From NCBI RefSeq assembly GCF_013364155.1, contig NZ_CP054916.1, positions 7,532,001 through 7,596,000 of the forward strand: a stretch of 64,000 nt of DNA. The letters run 5' to 3'. A program made the position numbers and the translations under genes. The number at the start of each line of letters is the position of its first letter. Position 1 is the first letter of the stretch. Below are positions 52,171-61,474 of the stretch, piece by piece. The notes under the pieces are model-generated. The model was not told where the DNA came from and did not search any database. It was given only the letters and a program-made list of their open reading frames with translations. The stretch is from Streptomyces sp. NA02950. GTDB lineage: Bacteria > Actinomycetota > Actinomycetes > Streptomycetales > Streptomycetaceae.

Positions 52171-53064
52171 TCAGGAGTTGTTAGCGGCGTCGGCGGCGTT
52201 GGAGTGCCAGTACGTGACATAGGCGGCGCCCACGTCGACGCTGAGCGGCTCCCCGGCGGACTCGTCCTCGCCCGGCGTGGGAACGGTCACCGGGTCAGTG
52301 GACTCGCCCCCGAAGTCCTGGAGCGTCACCTGGAATTCCGTGAGCTCCTCGACCGGGCCCTCCGCCTCGCCGCTGCCGTCGGCGATGTTGATGCTGGCGT
52401 ACGCGGTCGCGCCCGGCTTCAGGACGACGATGTCCTGGGGCTTGCTGTCCTCCAGGACCTGGGTCACGGCCTGCTGGTCCTCGCTGAACGTCAGATAGGG
52501 GTAGCCGACCAGTCGGCAGGCACTGTCGGACAGGTTGGTCGCCTGCAGCATGATGTGGTTGATCGGGCGGGGCTGGTCGGACGTCGAGAAGGTCAGCCCC
52601 TCGGTGGTGCATGCGTCGACGTGTGCACCGGCATCGGCGCGGGTGTCACCGTCGCCGCTGTTGTCACGGGGGGTCTGGTCGATGATCTCGGTGGCGTTGC
52701 CGCCCTTGATGGTGACCTTCACCTTGACGGACTTGGTCTTGGCGGCTGCTTCGAGCTCCTCGATGCTGCAGGACTTGAGAGAGTGGCCCTTGCCATCGCC
52801 GCAGAGGCCGCCCGCACCCTGGATGTTGGGGTCCTCCGCCAACCCGATCTCGCGCTCGCCCACCATCAGCTTGCCCGGGGCCGTGTAGGTCAGAGTGCCG
52901 GTGAACGTACCGTCTGCGGCATTGTTCGCCCGGGAGGCGGAGGCGGAGGCCCGGGTGTCGTCCACCTCGGTGTCGGCATTCCCGGGGTCGCAGGCGGCCA
53001 GAAATGGGGCCGAGGCGACGAGCAGACCGACACTGGCGACGTTGCGAACGCGGATGAGCGACAT
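52171..53064 (-). CDS. DUF4232-type lipoprotein, intact copy
   Basis: 297 residues from ATG 53064 (MSLIRVRNVASVGLLVASAP then FLAACDPG): a type II signal peptide with lipobox LAAC. The mature part has a small beta region (GTFTGTLTYTAPGKLMVGER) with the paired cysteines GGLCGDGKGHSLKSCS, an acidic linker, and a DUF4232-like domain (CTTEGLTFSTSDQPRPINHI, SDSACRLVGYPYLTF, IVVLKPGATAYASINIADGS). It should be lipid-anchored outside the membrane. The role of DUF4232 proteins is unknown; many are surface or secreted proteins of actinomycetes. Confidence 0.85.
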   Translation of the reverse strand: MSLIRVRNVASVGLLVASAPFLAACDPGNADTEVDDTRASASASRANNAADGTFTGTLTYTAPGKLMVGEREIGLAEDPNIQGAGGLCGDGKGHSLKSCSIEELEAAAKTKSVKVKVTIKGGNATEIIDQTPRDNSGDGDTRADAGAHVDACTTEGLTFSTSDQPRPINHIMLQATNLSDSACRLVGYPYLTFSEDQQAVTQVLEDSKPQDIVVLKPGATAYASINIADGSGEAEGPVEELTEFQVTLQDFGGESTDPVTVPTPGEDESAGEPLSVDVGAAYVTYWHSNAADAANNS

Positions 53065-53214
53065 GGGCCTATCTCCCTGGGTGGCAGGCTTGGCACTCAC
53101 CAGACCTGACGGGTTGTGAAGTGATGCTTCCGGCTCGTGGTGACGTCACCCGGGAGCGCTTGGCTGATCGACAGGGCTCTTGCTTGGTGATCTGGCAGCA
53201 GGTCAAGGCGTGAT

Positions 53215-53272
53215 GGCAGGGCCTCCTGGTGCTCGGCTGGCTTCGCGACCCCGAGTCACCAGGAGTCCTGCC
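53215..53272 (-). terminator. Hairpin after thioesterase copy 2
   Basis: GGCAGGGCCTCCTGGTGCTCGG pairs with CCGAGTCACCAGGAGTCCTGCC (a few mismatches), just downstream of the thioesterase gene. Same position and form as in the left copy. Confidence 0.7.
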
Positions 53273-53358
53273 TTCCTGTGGCGCCGCGAGGTCACCCGAT
53301 CAGAAACCTTGTTGGACCGGACAAGCCCCCTGATCGGTACGGCAACGGATTCTCGGAT

Positions 53359-53853
53359 TCACGGCTGGCGTTGACCGGCGAACGGCCTGGACTCCGTGGT
53401 GTCCTCAGGGGACGGGCCGAACAGCTTGGTGGCCAGGTCGCGGGTCTCTTCGGCCCAGGGCGCGGAGCCGAGCGAGGCCATGTCCACGTTGACCTCGGCG
53501 CGGGTGCCCTCGGCGTGGACCGTCTGTCCGTCCTCGGAGACCACGCGGAAGGCGTAGACCATGCTGCTCCTGCCGAGGCGCTGCATCCGGAAGCACACGT
53601 TGACGCGGCCGACGCCGCGAATCGGGCTGCGATACCGGAACGTCTGCTCCAGCACGACGTGCACCACGTCCGGATGTGTCGGCACACCATCGACGAACGA
53701 ATACCCCGCCCGCGCCCAGATCCGTACCAGGGCACGTTCGACCAGCAACGGGTACCGGCAGTTGTGCAGATTGCCCATGAAATCGAGGTCGTCCAAGTGG
53801 ACTTCGGCCGGTTCGACGCACTCCGCCACGGCCACCTCCGACGCGCTGACCAT
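53359..53853 (-). CDS. Hotdog-fold acyl-CoA thioesterase, copy 2
   Basis: 164 residues from ATG 53853 (MVSASEVAVAECVEPAEVHL). Same 4HBT features as copy 1, with substitutions such as NLHNCRYPLLVERA for NLHNGRYPLLVERA and HVVLEQTF for HAVLEQTF. Both copies keep full reading frames and the active-site region, so both may be expressed. The purpose of keeping two is unknown. Confidence 0.85.
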   Translation of the reverse strand: MVSASEVAVAECVEPAEVHLDDLDFMGNLHNCRYPLLVERALVRIWARAGYSFVDGVPTHPDVVHVVLEQTFRYRSPIRGVGRVNVCFRMQRLGRSSMVYAFRVVSEDGQTVHAEGTRAEVNVDMASLGSAPWAEETRDLATKLFGPSPEDTTESRPFAGQRQP

Positions 53854-54040
53854 CCGTCTCCTTCAACCGTTCTTTCCTGTCCCCCCGGGCGTACGGGCCG
53901 GGACGCAGGCCTGGCGGATACTGAGTGCGGGCATCGGGGCGACCGCTGAGCTTCACCACGCGGCAGCCTTCGCCGCATGACGTTGTGGCACCAGGATTCA
54001 CGGACGGCCGCCAAGGCGGCATCGGTCAACCGACCTATCC

Positions 54041-54437
54041 GGACGGGGGAGAGTCGAGTCTCGCGTGGATGGGAGCCGCCGCCATGCGTCACGTCCGCCC
54101 GGCGGTTCAGTTCCCGCGATTGCCAAAGGAGACGACAGCCTTCGGGCGCGACCCTGTAGTCTGCAGGCAGAAAGTGTCTTTCTGCTGGGCTTTCGGAGAC
54201 CTTGGACTGGCCTCATCGACCCAGCTCAGCAGGTACTTTCGCCGCCCCGATCACGACCCGGTCGCCACTGCGTGTGAAACCCGGATGTCAGGGGCGTTCA
54301 GGTGTCTGGGTTGGCCTGGGCCAGCGTCTCCGCTCGCCAGGCCCGCGCCACCAACCGCTCGGCGGTTCCACACGATGTGCTGCCTCTGTGCAACGACGTA
54401 CCAGGCAGGGCAAGCATCCACCATCCGGAGAGGCGAC
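54041..54437. other. Upstream region of the methyltransferase gene
   Basis: About 400 bases without a supported gene. The plus frame leading into the methyltransferase is open but its composition is shadow-like. A GGAGAGG site precedes the chosen ATG at 54438. Confidence 0.4.
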
Positions 54438-55289
54438 ATGAGTCAGGAAAACGCATCCGCAGCCCTCGACGCCGACAGTGGCTACGCTCTCGGCACGACC
54501 GAGAAGGAGTACGAGCGTCTTCGTCAACAGGCCCAGGTGTGGGCTGATACCACAGAGGCCTTCCTCCGCAGGGCGGGCATACCCGAGGGCGCGCGCTGCC
54601 TCGACGTCGGATCGGGCCCCGGGGAGGTGATGCGATTGCTCTCCCGGCTCGCGGGCCCGTCCGCGACGGTGACCGGTGTGGACATCGACGGCGTCATTGG
54701 TCGCGAGGCGCTGCGACGATTGCGGGACGAGGAGAGCGGGAGGTTCGAGTTCCACGAACTCGACATCGAATCGGCTGACCGGATACCGGGCGGCCCCTAC
54801 GACGTCGTGTTCACCCGACTCGTCCTGCTCCATTTGCGAAACGCGGTCGCGGGAGTCCGCAAGATGTACGAGGCCGTGGCCCCCGGCGGCCTGCTGATGG
54901 TGCAGGACTACGACCTGAGGACGTGGGAGACGCTGCCGTCATTCGAGGACAGTGACCTGCCGCGCGAAGTCTTGATGGAGACACTGCGGGCCAGCGGCAG
55001 GGAGCCGCTCATCGGCCCGAAACTGCCAGCGATTTTCCAAGCTGCCGGAGTGCCGGAACCGGTGGAGTGCCGGCAGATGGGTGCCATGTCCTTCCGGAAG
55101 GACGGCGGCATGGAAGTCGGGTTCAGGGTGCTGCACAGCACGCTCCCGGCCGCGTTGCGTCTCGGCGTTGTCACCGAGGAGCGGGTGCAGCGGTTCTTCG
55201 CGAACGTGGACCAGCGCATGCGGGGTGACGAACTGCTGTACCAGGTGTCTCCCTCGATGGTCGCAGCCTGGGTTCGCAAGCCGCTCTAG
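54438..55289 (+). CDS. Class I SAM-dependent methyltransferase
   Basis: 283 residues from ATG 54438. Motif I CLDVGSGPGEVMRLLSRL binds S-adenosylmethionine; acidic VTGVDID (motif II), the LDIESADRIPGGPYDVVFTR region (motif IV) and LRNAVAGVRKMYEAVAPGGL (motif VI) follow. The C-terminal part contains a substrate-binding helical stretch. The acceptor molecule is unknown, as usual for UbiE/Methyltransf_25-like enzymes. It stands alone and ends before a hairpin. Confidence 0.9.
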   Translation: MSQENASAALDADSGYALGTTEKEYERLRQQAQVWADTTEAFLRRAGIPEGARCLDVGSGPGEVMRLLSRLAGPSATVTGVDIDGVIGREALRRLRDEESGRFEFHELDIESADRIPGGPYDVVFTRLVLLHLRNAVAGVRKMYEAVAPGGLLMVQDYDLRTWETLPSFEDSDLPREVLMETLRASGREPLIGPKLPAIFQAAGVPEPVECRQMGAMSFRKDGGMEVGFRVLHSTLPAALRLGVVTEERVQRFFANVDQRMRGDELLYQVSPSMVAAWVRKPL

Positions 55290-55300
55290 CCTTCCCGTTC

Positions 55301-55319
55301 AGCTCGGGTTGGCCGAGCT
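55301..55319 (+). terminator. Hairpin after the methyltransferase gene
   Basis: AGCTCGG and CCGAGCT arms (7 bases) with loop GTTGG, 12 bases past the stop. Confidence 0.6.
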
Positions 55320-55581
55320 CGGTCTCGGCACCGCTCTTCGAATACTTGGGAGACACCCGTGCACAGGCTGATCCAGCACAATCGCCTTCGCCCGGAAGAA
55401 CCACTCAGCTCACCGTTCGGCCAGTACGTTTTGCCCTACGACACGCTGGGCGGCGGCGCGAGTGCAAATCGTAACTGACGACAACTGTTCCAGCTGACTG
55501 ACCGTCAAGATATATCGCTGAGCGGCGATGAATTGGTGTGGTGACGTGAGGCCGACAGTACTCATTCTTTGGTCGGCAGAG

Positions 55582-55640
55582 ACTCCTGCGGCCCAATGGG
55601 GCTGCCGAGGGGGGTCCGGCGACGTGTGGGCCGCAGGAGT
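55582..55640. repeat. Perfect 14-base inverted repeat with 31-base loop
   Basis: ACTCCTGCGGCCCA at 55582-55595 and its complement at 55627-55640. No gene ends nearby, so it could be a small RNA hairpin, a protein-binding site or the trace of a mobile element. Confidence 0.5.
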
Positions 55641-56359
55641 TCTTGGATGCTAGACAGCAATCGAGTCGGCCGTCAATAACGGACTTCTGATCAACGTAGT
55701 TCCACGCCACATAGTCGAAGGCTCGATTGAGCTGGCATCCACATAATTCGCTGCTCGAATGAGCAATAGTGCTTGTTCTGACGGGAATTTCCTGTGTCCG
55801 GAGCACCGCAGACAAAGCCGCTTGACACATCAGAGCTTCGGATTCTCGGCGCGCCGGGGGGCTGGCGACCGCACCACCCACGCTCGTGGGTGCGGCCCAA
55901 CGGGCGTCGCTCCCCGGTCGGGACGATCCGAGCGGGGAGCGACGAGCTTCCGGCCAAGCCGACACCTGCGGGATATCGGCCACCCCCGCGGGCACGGGTC
56001 GATCCCAGCCCGTCCTGGCAGACGGCCCCGATGGCTGGATCCGCTCTCCAAGCCGTACGTCGCCTGCCGGGTTACCTGATGTGTTGGCCGCGCAGATCAC
56101 GGCTCCGGCGTCGTAAGGGCGGTCAGGACGGGGGATGCGAGCAGTACGCAGGTGTTGGCCGCCCGGTCGCGTCCTGTCCGCGTGTGTGCCGCGGGCTGGG
56201 AGAGCGGTCGGGTCCGCCGAGGTGATCATCGCCAACGGCATCGCCACCACCGTCAGGGACCACTGACGCCGACCTGCGTGGACGGCCGGATTGACCGGCC
56301 ATTGGCTCGCCTCGTCGGAAAGTTGATCAGCGTACTGCTTAACCTGCGGATCGGCTTCG

Positions 56360-56365
56360 TATACT
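56360..56365 (+). promoter_or_regulatory. -10-like hexamer TATACT upstream of the LAL regulator
   Basis: Near-consensus for housekeeping sigma factors, about 138 bases before the ATG at 56498. The matching -35 (a TTAACC-like stretch) is weak and spaced short. Confidence 0.3.
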
Positions 56366-56497
56366 CTCGAACCGGCCATCAAGGGCCTGCGCCTGGGGCA
56401 AAGTCGTCACGCGCGTAGCGAAATCACGTCGAGTCTTGTGCCGAATCTGACACGTGGGTCGCGCGGGAGACGTTCCGACTGGAAGGCGTTCTGGGGG

Positions 56498-59317
56498 ATG
56501 CAGAAGGTGAGACAAGAGCCTTTTGCGTCGCGCCCGGCCCAGCTGCGTGCTCGGGCGCGCGAGGCAGAGGCAGTCGAACGGCTCGTCCGGGCGGCACGCT
56601 CGGGACAGGGTGGCGCACTGGTCCTGCTCGGCGAGGCCGGTATCGGCAAGACCACGCTGCTCGCCTACGCCTCGGACGCGGCGACGGGCTTCGAGTCGTT
56701 GCGCGCGGTCGGCGTCGAGTTCGAGATGGACCTTCCGTTCGCGGCTCTTCATCAGCTGTGCGGGCCGCTCCTGCACTGGATCGATCGGCTTCCCGGCGCT
56801 CAGCGAGGGGCGCTGGAGGCGGCGTTCGGGTTGCGCAGCGACGTGGTGGCCGACCCGTTCCGTGTCGGACTCGCCGTCCTCGGTCTGCTGACCGAGTCCT
56901 CCCGCGAGAGGCCGGTCCTGTGTGTCGTGGACGATGCCCAGTGGCTCGACAGTGCGTCGGCGCGTGTCCTGTCCTTCGTCGCTCGGCGGGTTGGGTCCAC
57001 GGGGGTGGCCTTCGCGTTCGGGCTGCGTGATGTGCCGGGCAACGATGTGCTGCGGGAACTGCCGATGCTCACGGTGCTCGGCCTGCCCGAGGGAGAGGCC
57101 CGCGCGCTGCTGGCCGCGGAAGTCCTGGCGCCACTCGACGCGGCGGTCCGCGAAAGGATCATCGCTGAGGCGCGTGGCAATCCGCTCGCGCTGCTGGAGC
57201 TGGCGCGCAGCGCGGGTCCGGCAGCCATCGCGGGCGGTTTCGGCCTCCCGGACACGGTCACGGGGAGGATTGAGCGGAGCTTCCACGATCGCGTCGCGGC
57301 ACTGCCTGACACCACCCGACGGCTGCTTCTGGTCGCCGCGGCGGAGCCGGTCGGTGATCCGGGGCTGCTCCAGCGTGCCTGCGCCTACCTCGGCACGGAC
57401 ATCGGGGCGGCGGCCCCGGCGGAGGCGGCCGGGCTGCTGGAGCTCGGCGCACGTGTACGGTTCATCCATCCCCTCGTACGGTCCGCTGCCTACCGGGCCG
57501 CGTCGTTGGCCGAGCGCCGCGCCGCTCACTCGGTACTGGCCAGGGCAACGGACCCGGAGCGGGATCCCGATCGACGCGCCTGGCACCGGGCTCAGGCGAC
57601 GACAGGCGTGGACGAGGATGTCGCGGCCGAATTGGAGCAATCGGCTCAGCGCGCACAGGCCCGTGGCGGTCTGGCCGCGGCGGCGGCCTTCCTGGAGAAA
57701 GTCGCCGCACTGACGCCGGACCCCGCCCGCCGGAACGAACGCCTGCTGTCGGCGGCGCAGGCCAAGCACAACGCCGGCGCTCCGGACGAGGCGCTGAACC
57801 TGCTCGCCGCGATGGACACCGGTCTACTCGACGGCCTCCAGCACGCCAGATCGCTACGCCTGCGCGGCCAGATCTCGTTCTCGGTGCAGCGGGGAAACGA
57901 GGCGCCGCCGCTGCTGCTCGAAGCGGCGCGACTGCTCAGCCCCCTTGACCCGGGCCTTGCCCGCGAAACGCTCCTCGAGGTGCTGTGGGCGGCGGCGTGG
58001 GCGGGCCGGTTCGGGCATGCCGAGAAGGTCGTCCGGGCGGCCGAGGCCGTACTTGCCGGCACCTCTCCTCCGCAGCCTCCAGGAGCAGCCGACCTTCTGC
58101 TTGATGGCCTGGTGAAGCTCTTCACCAGAGGACTGGCGGCAGCCGTACCGGATATCCAAGCCGCGCTCCACGCCTACCTTCGATCAGAGGAAACACTGGC
58201 CCTTCCGTTCGCCTGCCGCGCAGCCTGGGGCGTATGGGACGACGATGCCCTGGATGCGCTCAGCACACGGCTGAACACGACCGCTCGGGACTCGGGAGCG
58301 CTCGCCGTGCTGCCGGTTGGTCTCAATTTCGAAGCATGGCTGCGCCTGCACCAGGGATACTTCGACAGGGCCGGCGAGCTCATCCAGGAAGCCGATGCCG
58401 TGGCAGAGGCGACCGGCGCGCCGAAGACGAAGTACGGGGCAGCGTTCCTGGCCGGATGGCGCGGTGACCCGGACCAGGGTGGGCGGCTCCTGGAGGCCAG
58501 CGCACAGGAAGCGGCCTCGCGCGGAGAGGCGACCGCGGTCACGATCACCGAGTTGGCCACCTCGGTGCTGCACAACGGCGGCGGCCGCTATGACGCCGCG
58601 CTCATCGCCGCGCGGAAGGCTGCGGAGCAGGTCCGGATCTCGGCGTTCGGCGTATGGGCCCTGCCCGAGGTCGTCGAGGCCGCCAGCCGCCTGGGACAGA
58701 CGGACGTGGCGATCAACGCGGCCGATCAGCTGTCCGAGAGGACCCTCCCCTGCGACACCGACTGGGCCCTCGGCGTCGAAGCCGCGACACGAGCCCTGAT
58801 CGCGGACGACACCGTGGCGGAGGACCTCTATCGCGAGGCGATCGAGCGACTGGGACGGACACGCATACGCGCGCAACTGGCCCGGACCCACCTCGTCTAC
58901 GGCGAGTGGCTGCGTCGCCAGAGACGCCGTACCGATGCTCGTGCTCAGTTGCTCACGGCGCACGAGATGTTCACCGCGATGGGTGCCGAGGCGTTCGCGG
59001 CGCGAGCGGAAGGCGAGCTGAGGGCAACGGGCGGGTTCCGTCGCCCGGTGGACGGTCCTGAACGGCCCACCCTCCGCGAACCCAAGGCCGCGCGTCCCGT
59101 CGCGCCGCCGTCGGAACTGCCCGCGGGACTGACCGAGCGGGAGGTGCAGGTGCTCTGCTTGGCGGCCCAAGGACTGCGCAATCGGGAGATCGGCATGAAG
59201 CTGTCGATCTCGAGCCGGACAGTTGGGCACCATCTGGCCCACATCTATGACAAGACCGGCCAGCGGACCCGGGCCGGTGTGACGCTGTTCGCCATGGAAC
59301 ACGGGCTGCTTCCCTGA
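56498..59317 (+). CDS. LuxR-family LAL (large ATP-binding) regulator
   Basis: 939 residues from ATG 56498 (MQKVRQEPFASRPAQLRARA). An AAA/STAND ATPase with Walker A LLGEAGIGKTTLL (about 44-56 from this start) and Walker B VLCVVDDAQWLD, sensor-like FAFGLRD, and RGNPLALLELA follow. A long helical, TPR-like middle precedes the C-terminal LuxR HTH: LTEREVQVLCLAAQGLRNRE and IGMKLSISSRTVGHHLAHIY. LAL proteins are transcription activators, often of secondary metabolism or catabolism, acting as ATP-dependent oligomers. No biosynthetic cluster is visible here, so targets are unknown. Convergent with the next gene. Confidence 0.92.
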   Translation: MQKVRQEPFASRPAQLRARAREAEAVERLVRAARSGQGGALVLLGEAGIGKTTLLAYASDAATGFESLRAVGVEFEMDLPFAALHQLCGPLLHWIDRLPGAQRGALEAAFGLRSDVVADPFRVGLAVLGLLTESSRERPVLCVVDDAQWLDSASARVLSFVARRVGSTGVAFAFGLRDVPGNDVLRELPMLTVLGLPEGEARALLAAEVLAPLDAAVRERIIAEARGNPLALLELARSAGPAAIAGGFGLPDTVTGRIERSFHDRVAALPDTTRRLLLVAAAEPVGDPGLLQRACAYLGTDIGAAAPAEAAGLLELGARVRFIHPLVRSAAYRAASLAERRAAHSVLARATDPERDPDRRAWHRAQATTGVDEDVAAELEQSAQRAQARGGLAAAAAFLEKVAALTPDPARRNERLLSAAQAKHNAGAPDEALNLLAAMDTGLLDGLQHARSLRLRGQISFSVQRGNEAPPLLLEAARLLSPLDPGLARETLLEVLWAAAWAGRFGHAEKVVRAAEAVLAGTSPPQPPGAADLLLDGLVKLFTRGLAAAVPDIQAALHAYLRSEETLALPFACRAAWGVWDDDALDALSTRLNTTARDSGALAVLPVGLNFEAWLRLHQGYFDRAGELIQEADAVAEATGAPKTKYGAAFLAGWRGDPDQGGRLLEASAQEAASRGEATAVTITELATSVLHNGGGRYDAALIAARKAAEQVRISAFGVWALPEVVEAASRLGQTDVAINAADQLSERTLPCDTDWALGVEAATRALIADDTVAEDLYREAIERLGRTRIRAQLARTHLVYGEWLRRQRRRTDARAQLLTAHEMFTAMGAEAFAARAEGELRATGGFRRPVDGPERPTLREPKAARPVAPPSELPAGLTEREVQVLCLAAQGLRNREIGMKLSISSRTVGHHLAHIYDKTGQRTRAGVTLFAMEHGLLP

Positions 59318-59442
59318 CAGTCCCTGGCCACTGTGGGCGATCACAGCATCCAGGCGTCCACCAGGTGCGGCGGCAGGGGCGCCGCAGCGCGCCGCGCCGA
59401 TCGCCCGGGTGCGGCGGCCAGAAGGAGGCCAGCGCTCCATCC

Positions 59443-60300
59443 CTACGACGGGCTCTCGCTGGCGGCCATGTCCTGTGTGCCGATGACGGAGAGCAGTTCC
59501 AACTGGGCCGCGCCTTCGGTACCGGGAGGGGCGGAGAACCACAGCAGGCGCTGCCGCCCGTCCTCACTGAACAGGCTGTGGCAGTCCAGCTCGATGACAC
59601 CCAGCGCGGGGTGCACGATGCGCTTGTGGTCCGTCCGGCGCAAAGCGACCTCGTGGGTCCCCCACAGGGCGGCGAACTCCTGGCTGCGCCGACGCAGCTC
59701 GGCCACCATCCGGGCCACCTCGGGATCGCGGCCGCGCCGCGCCGCGACCGCCCGCAGGTCGGCCACGAAGGCCGCGGACTGGTGGAAGTGTTCATCGGGC
59801 GGATAGATCGCGCGGGTGCCGGCGTCGGTGAACCAGCGGTAGAGGAAGCTCGCCATGGGGCCGCGGTCCGACGGCTGCTGGCCGACGAGGGCGACGGCCA
59901 GCTTGTTCTGGACGACGGTCTCGTGGAGGTCGGTGATGACCTGGGCGGGAGTGGTGGTGAGCCGGTCCAGCAAACTCAGCAGGGCCGGCTGGACGTGCCC
60001 GGTCGGGCCGTGCGACGCCGGGGGAACGGCCCGACCCGCGAGGTGGAAGAGGTGGTCGCGCTCGTCACCGTTCAGCCGCAGCGCCCGGGCAAGGGCGGCC
60101 ACGACCTGAGCGGACGGCTGGACGCTGCCTCCGCGTTCCAACTCGGTGTAGTAGTCCGCCGACAGACCGGCCAACTGGGCGACCTCCTCGCGTCGCAGGC
60201 CGGGTACGCGGCGCCGGGGGCCGGTGGGCAGGCCCACGTCGGCCGGGCGGATCCGGTCGCGCCGGGACTTCAGGAACGCGGCGAATTCGGGAAGGTTCAC
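59443..60300 (-). CDS. XRE-family regulator with MmyB-like ligand domain
   Basis: 285 residues from GTG 60300 (MNLPEFAAFLKSRRDRI). The HTH is VPGLRREEVAQLAGLSADYY and TELERGGSVQPSAQVV; the C-terminal PAS-like MmyB domain starts near LLSLLDRLTTTPAQVITDLH and runs through RAIYPPDEHFHQSAAFVADL to the conserved end SAPPGTEGAAQLELLSVIG. Such regulators bind fatty-acid-like or redox ligands and often control adjacent oxidoreductases. A RidA-like gene and a quinone oxidoreductase lie divergently downstream at 60464 and 61475 and are candidate targets. Confidence 0.88.
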   Translation of the reverse strand: MNLPEFAAFLKSRRDRIRPADVGLPTGPRRRVPGLRREEVAQLAGLSADYYTELERGGSVQPSAQVVAALARALRLNGDERDHLFHLAGRAVPPASHGPTGHVQPALLSLLDRLTTTPAQVITDLHETVVQNKLAVALVGQQPSDRGPMASFLYRWFTDAGTRAIYPPDEHFHQSAAFVADLRAVAARRGRDPEVARMVAELRRRSQEFAALWGTHEVALRRTDHKRIVHPALGVIELDCHSLFSEDGRQRLLWFSAPPGTEGAAQLELLSVIGTQDMAASESPS

Positions 60301-60463
60301 GCCCTCATGGTCAATCGGACAGATGGGCTGCGCCAGGGGACGGCAACCCCAGGATAAACGCATGCCACCGCGCCACCCGGCCGATGGCTCGGTATGCGAG
60401 TGCTCCACCAAGAGCTTTGGTCGAAGCGAGCCCACGGGCTCTCATGACAAGGAGGCAGGCAGC

Positions 60464-60873
60464 ATGGCCATCACTCTGGTGCACCCCGACGGACTCCCGA
60501 AAATCGATGTCTACCGGCAGGTGTCGGTCTCCACGGGGTCGAGGCTGGTCTGCATCGCCGGGCAGGTCGCCTGGGATGAGAATGGCGTCACGGTCGGTGA
60601 AGGCGATCTCGCCGCTCAGGTCGAGCAGTGCTACCTCAACGTCAGCACCGCCCTGGCCGGGGTCGGTGCTTCCTCCGACGACGTGGCGAAGCTGACCGTC
60701 TACGTCGTCGACTGGACCCCCGACAAGATGCCCCTCTGTTCCTGGAGGGGGTCGCTCGGGCGGCCGCGAAGCTGGGGGCCACCCCGGTCCCGCCGGGCTC
60801 GCTGCTGGGCGTTGCGGCACTGGACGTACCCGACCATCTGGTCGAGGTCGAAGCCGTCGCGATCCTCGACTGA
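60464..60873 (+). pseudogene. RidA-family gene with one frameshift
   Basis: From ATG 60464, after AAGGAGG, it reads MAITLVHPDGLPKIDVYRQV, VSTGSRLVCIAGQVAWDENG and DVAKLTVYVVDWTPDKMP. Near 60730 the family sequence moves to another frame: APLFLEGVARAAAKLGATPV, PPGSLLGVAALDVPDHLVEV and EAVAILD, stop at 60871-60873. Loss of one G after the ATG codon of DKM explains the shift. RidA proteins hydrolyse reactive enamines or imines. Without repair, about the last third is lost. A sequencing error is possible. Confidence 0.78.
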
Positions 60874-60929
60874 AGCCGTTCTCCGCCCCGAGCTGACCGC
60901 AGAGCCCGGATGCGGCCCGGCTCGGGCCG

Positions 60930-61160
60930 GCCGACGACGCGATGAGTGGGAGTTCATCGAGCCGCTCCTGCCGGTGGGCCGATTCCGCCCGTACCCCGAG
61001 CGGCCGCGTGAGCTGTTCGAGGGGGTGATCTGGCGTGTTCCGCACCGGCAGCCAGGTGCCACCCGCCACCGGCTCGGCGAGATCCCCGAGCCGGCGCACG
61101 CATGGCGGATCCACCCCGAGGGGCCCGCGCGACGGCGGCGAAGTCGACATCGCCGAACCC
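60930..61160 (+). pseudogene. IS5-type transposase N-terminal remnant
   Basis: The frame reads RDEWEFIEPLLPVGRFRPYP and ERPRELFEGVIWRVPH, the usual start of small IS5-type transposases, then loses homology after about 60 residues. No inverted ends were found. The remaining stretch to 61474 shows nothing further. Confidence 0.6.
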
Positions 61161-61474
61161 AGCGGTGCTCACATCGCGCCCGACTGGTCGTTGAGGAGGC
61201 CACGAGCAGTCAGTGCGGTACTGCGCCGTCCGTGCCGGGCGGGCGCGGAGCGGCGCGCATGCTCTGGAGCCGGGGGCCCGTGAGCCTGGGGTGGCAGCCC
61301 CCTGGCTAGCCCTGTTCGAGGCGCGAATACTGCAACCGGTGGGGCCTGCCCGACCGAACAGGGTCAACCGGCGGACCACGGCTGACTCGCCCGGTGACCA
61401 CGGCGGGAAGCCGCCCGTGCCCGCGCGTACCACCGGCTCACCGCGTCGTATTCGCTTCTTGCCAGGAGACAGTC

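Larger units (their letters stand above)
52168..54040. repeat. Segmental duplication, right copy
   Basis: Counterpart of 46040-47902, same gene order and orientation. Here the lipoprotein reading frame is intact, so this copy is the functional reference. Confidence 0.85.
55320..56497. other. Gene-poor region of about 1.2 kb
   Basis: No convincing gene on either strand. The stretch 55640-55800 is noticeably richer in A and T than its surroundings. A perfect 14-base inverted repeat (55582-55640) and a smaller hairpin near 55872-55896 are the only structures. A -10-like TATACT at 56360-56365 probably serves the next gene. Confidence 0.45.

Noticed and set aside
55405..56382. A 325-codon minus-strand frame in the gene-poor region
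   Set aside because: Composition changes along its length, no domain is recognisable, no ribosome-binding site is seen, and it spans several hairpins.
56498..59317. Pathway-specific activator of an antibiotic cluster
   Set aside because: LAL regulators often serve that role, but no polyketide, peptide or terpene biosynthetic genes lie in the window.
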